Positions 63,115 to 64,000 of a stretch of 64,000 nucleotides of DNA are shown one piece after another. Location of the stretch: the NCBI RefSeq assembly GCF_017745095.1, contig NZ_JAGHZZ010000017.1, positions 1 to 64,000 of the forward strand. Direction: 5' to 3'. The stretch comes from Sporocytophaga sp. (GTDB lineage Bacteria; Bacteroidota; Bacteroidia; Cytophagales; Cytophagaceae). A model generated the notes under the pieces. It was not told the origin of the DNA. It made no database searches and was given only the letters and a program-made list of their open reading frames with translations. Position 1 is the stretch's first letter. Each line of letters opens with the position of its first letter. The position numbers were made by a program, and so were the translations under genes.

Positions 63115-63238
63115 TTTTGTTTATGTTAAAATATTTCAGTGTTATCATTTCCATTCACAGAAGACTCAATAAAGTAACCCTGGATTTTCAGACAAAGACA
63201 GCACAATAAAAAAATCTGTTACATTTCAGTTCTGATTT

Positions 63239-63275
63239 CCCCTTCGGTTTAAGCTACCGAAGGGGCTTCTTTTTA
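63239..63275 (+). terminator. Terminator of the sulfatase gene
   Basis: CCCCTTCGGT (63239-63248) pairs perfectly with ACCGAAGGGG (63256-63265), followed by CTTCTTTTTA. Confidence 0.9.
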
Positions 63276-63289
63276 AAACAACTAACACT

Positions 63290-63682
63290 ATGAAACGATA
63301 TTTATTATTTACATTCTGCTTATTTACTACAACCTTGTTTGCACAGCAGCAGCCTTCAACTTCAGGAAATACAAATAAGGATTATAAGAAATTAGTACAA
63401 CAACTCAAAAAAGGTGAGGTCTATCTTATCGATGTTCGTACGCCTGAAGAGTATAATGAAGGTAACTTGGAATATTCTCAGAATATAGATTATAAAGGAG
63501 GAAACTTTAAAAATAACCTTAATAAGCTGGATAAGAAAAAGCCGGTATATGTGTATTGCAGATCTGGAAACAGAAGTGGCAAATCTCTCGATTCACTTAA
63601 AGTTCTTGGATTTTCAAAGTATTATAACATCGGAGGATTTGAAAATCTGAAGTCAGACGGGATGCCTGTAAAGAAGCAGTAA
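63290..63682 (+). CDS. Periplasmic rhodanese-domain protein
   Basis: The 130-residue product has a signal peptide (about 1-18, LFAQ) and one rhodanese domain: YLIDVRTPEEYNEGNLEYSQNI and the active-site loop YCRSGNRSGKSL (about residues 87-98), with CRSGNR as the classic six-residue loop. It should transfer sulfane sulfur or reduce thiols in the periplasm. It has its own gap behind the sulfatase terminator. Unlike the cytosolic rhodanese at 13980 it keeps the standard loop. Confidence 0.93.
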   Translation: MKRYLLFTFCLFTTTLFAQQQPSTSGNTNKDYKKLVQQLKKGEVYLIDVRTPEEYNEGNLEYSQNIDYKGGNFKNNLNKLDKKKPVYVYCRSGNRSGKSLDSLKVLGFSKYYNIGGFENLKSDGMPVKKQ

Positions 63683-63704
63683 ATGGGGTATCGTGGTTTT
63701 ACTA

Positions 63705-63734
63705 CTAATAATCTTGTTTAAACAAGATTATTAG
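63705..63734. terminator. 30-bp perfect palindrome after the rhodanese gene
   Basis: CTAATAATCTTGTTT (63705-63719) is followed at once by its exact reverse complement (63720-63734). With no loop, the real hairpin would open four to six central bases. A second stem (TCAGG/CCTGA) lies just downstream, followed by T-rich sequence. Terminator or binding site. Confidence 0.65.
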
Positions 63735-63841
63735 CAGATCAGGTAGAATATTGCCTGATTAAATTTTTATTTTGTTATTCCCGTTCATTTTTATTACCTT
63801 TCCTAATTAAAAGGCTATTTTTTAAGAGTATTTTCATATTT

Positions 63842-64000
63842 ATGGAAAAGTCTGATATAGCAAAAGCAGCAAAAGGAGACCTTAAATCATTTAAGAAAAT
63901 CTTTGACTATTACCTGCCCAGAATGAGGCCGGTATGTTTGAGGTATGTCCATACCGCTTTTGAGGCGGATGATGTCCTTCAGGAAGCTTTTGTTAAAATT
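63842..64000 (+). CDS. ECF sigma factor, cut by the window edge
   Basis: ATG 63842 opens 53 codons to the right edge. The visible part (MEKSDIAKAAKGDLKSFKKIFDYYLPRMRPVCLRYV) and ADDVLQEAFVKI match region 2.1-2.2 of extracytoplasmic-function sigma factors, in which DDVLQEAF is a hallmark. The anti-sigma gene and the rest lie beyond the window. The target regulon is unknown. Starting with an A-rich leader, it has no visible Shine-Dalgarno sequence. Confidence 0.85.
   Translation, partial: MEKSDIAKAAKGDLKSFKKIFDYYLPRMRPVCLRYVHTAFEADDVLQEAFVKI

Noticed and set aside
1-64000. tRNA, rRNA, CRISPR arrays, transposases, phage genes or attachment sites
   Set aside because: I looked for these in the intergenic regions and among the proteins and found nothing convincing; a covariance-model search could still reveal a missed RNA.

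Overview
The window reads as chromosome of a gliding, polysaccharide-degrading member of the Bacteroidota (order Cytophagales). Three secreted proteins end in type A sorting domains of the type IX secretion system (T9SS). Many lipoproteins have Bacteroidota-style lipoboxes. Several promoters fit the TAnnTTTG -7 element, and the DNA is AT-rich. A protein joining a NodB-type deacetylase to a GH8 glycanase, a GH2 beta-mannosidase and an arylsulfatase suggest a soil or plant-litter degrader. Sporocytophaga or Cytophaga relatives would fit, but the genus is a guess. I saw no rRNA, tRNA, CRISPR array, transposase or prophage.

Layout. 1-3.7 kb: a gene cut by the left edge, a lipoprotein and a T9SS-exported CUB-domain protein. 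3.7-8 kb: a translationally coupled error-prone polymerase pair (dnaE2-like and dinB), visibly richer in G+C than its flanks and bordered by palindromic repeats. 8-13 kb: a membrane protein, a VanW-domain protein, a lipoprotein and a free-standing long-form ilvC with a strong terminator. 13-18.4 kb: a LysR regulator divergent from a rhodanese and a hydrolase, then a GNAT enzyme, an Hsp70-like ATPase with a methyltransferase, and a DUF2185 protein. 18.5-25.8 kb: an NlpC/P60-esterase fusion, an RRM protein and a cold-shock protein, a broken amidase gene, a GAF plus triple-PAS sensor, and two small Cys-rich exported proteins. 25.8-29.6 kb: a DMT transporter, two paralogous lipoproteins and a small membrane protein.

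29.6-32.8 kb holds an envelope-stress operon, pspA-terD-terD-terC. It is preceded by an excellent sigma-54 promoter, a 24-codon open frame and two mutually exclusive hairpins. 33-38.5 kb has secreted and outer-membrane proteins, a candidate small RNA, a DUF4240 protein and a histidine kinase. 38.6-43.7 kb is a five-gene minus-strand operon: two universal stress proteins, a D-lactate dehydrogenase-like enzyme, a FixL-like haem-PAS kinase and a receiver-CRP regulator. It looks like a self-contained low-oxygen module. A divergent TetR gene and a thioesterase follow, each with the same operator palindrome.

45-64 kb carries the glycan-related genes (T9SS protein, CE4-GH8 protein, beta-mannosidase, sulfatase), nrnA, a second pseudogene (DUF3575-like), PAS and LuxR regulators, a dipeptide epimerase, a PAP2 phosphatase, a periplasmic rhodanese and the start of an ECF sigma factor. 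The most interesting signals are the sigma-54 psp/ter operon with its leader, the FixL-like operon, the two-operator TetR unit with very short leaders, the candidate sRNA near 36.2 kb and the alternating-hairpin leader before the sulfatase.
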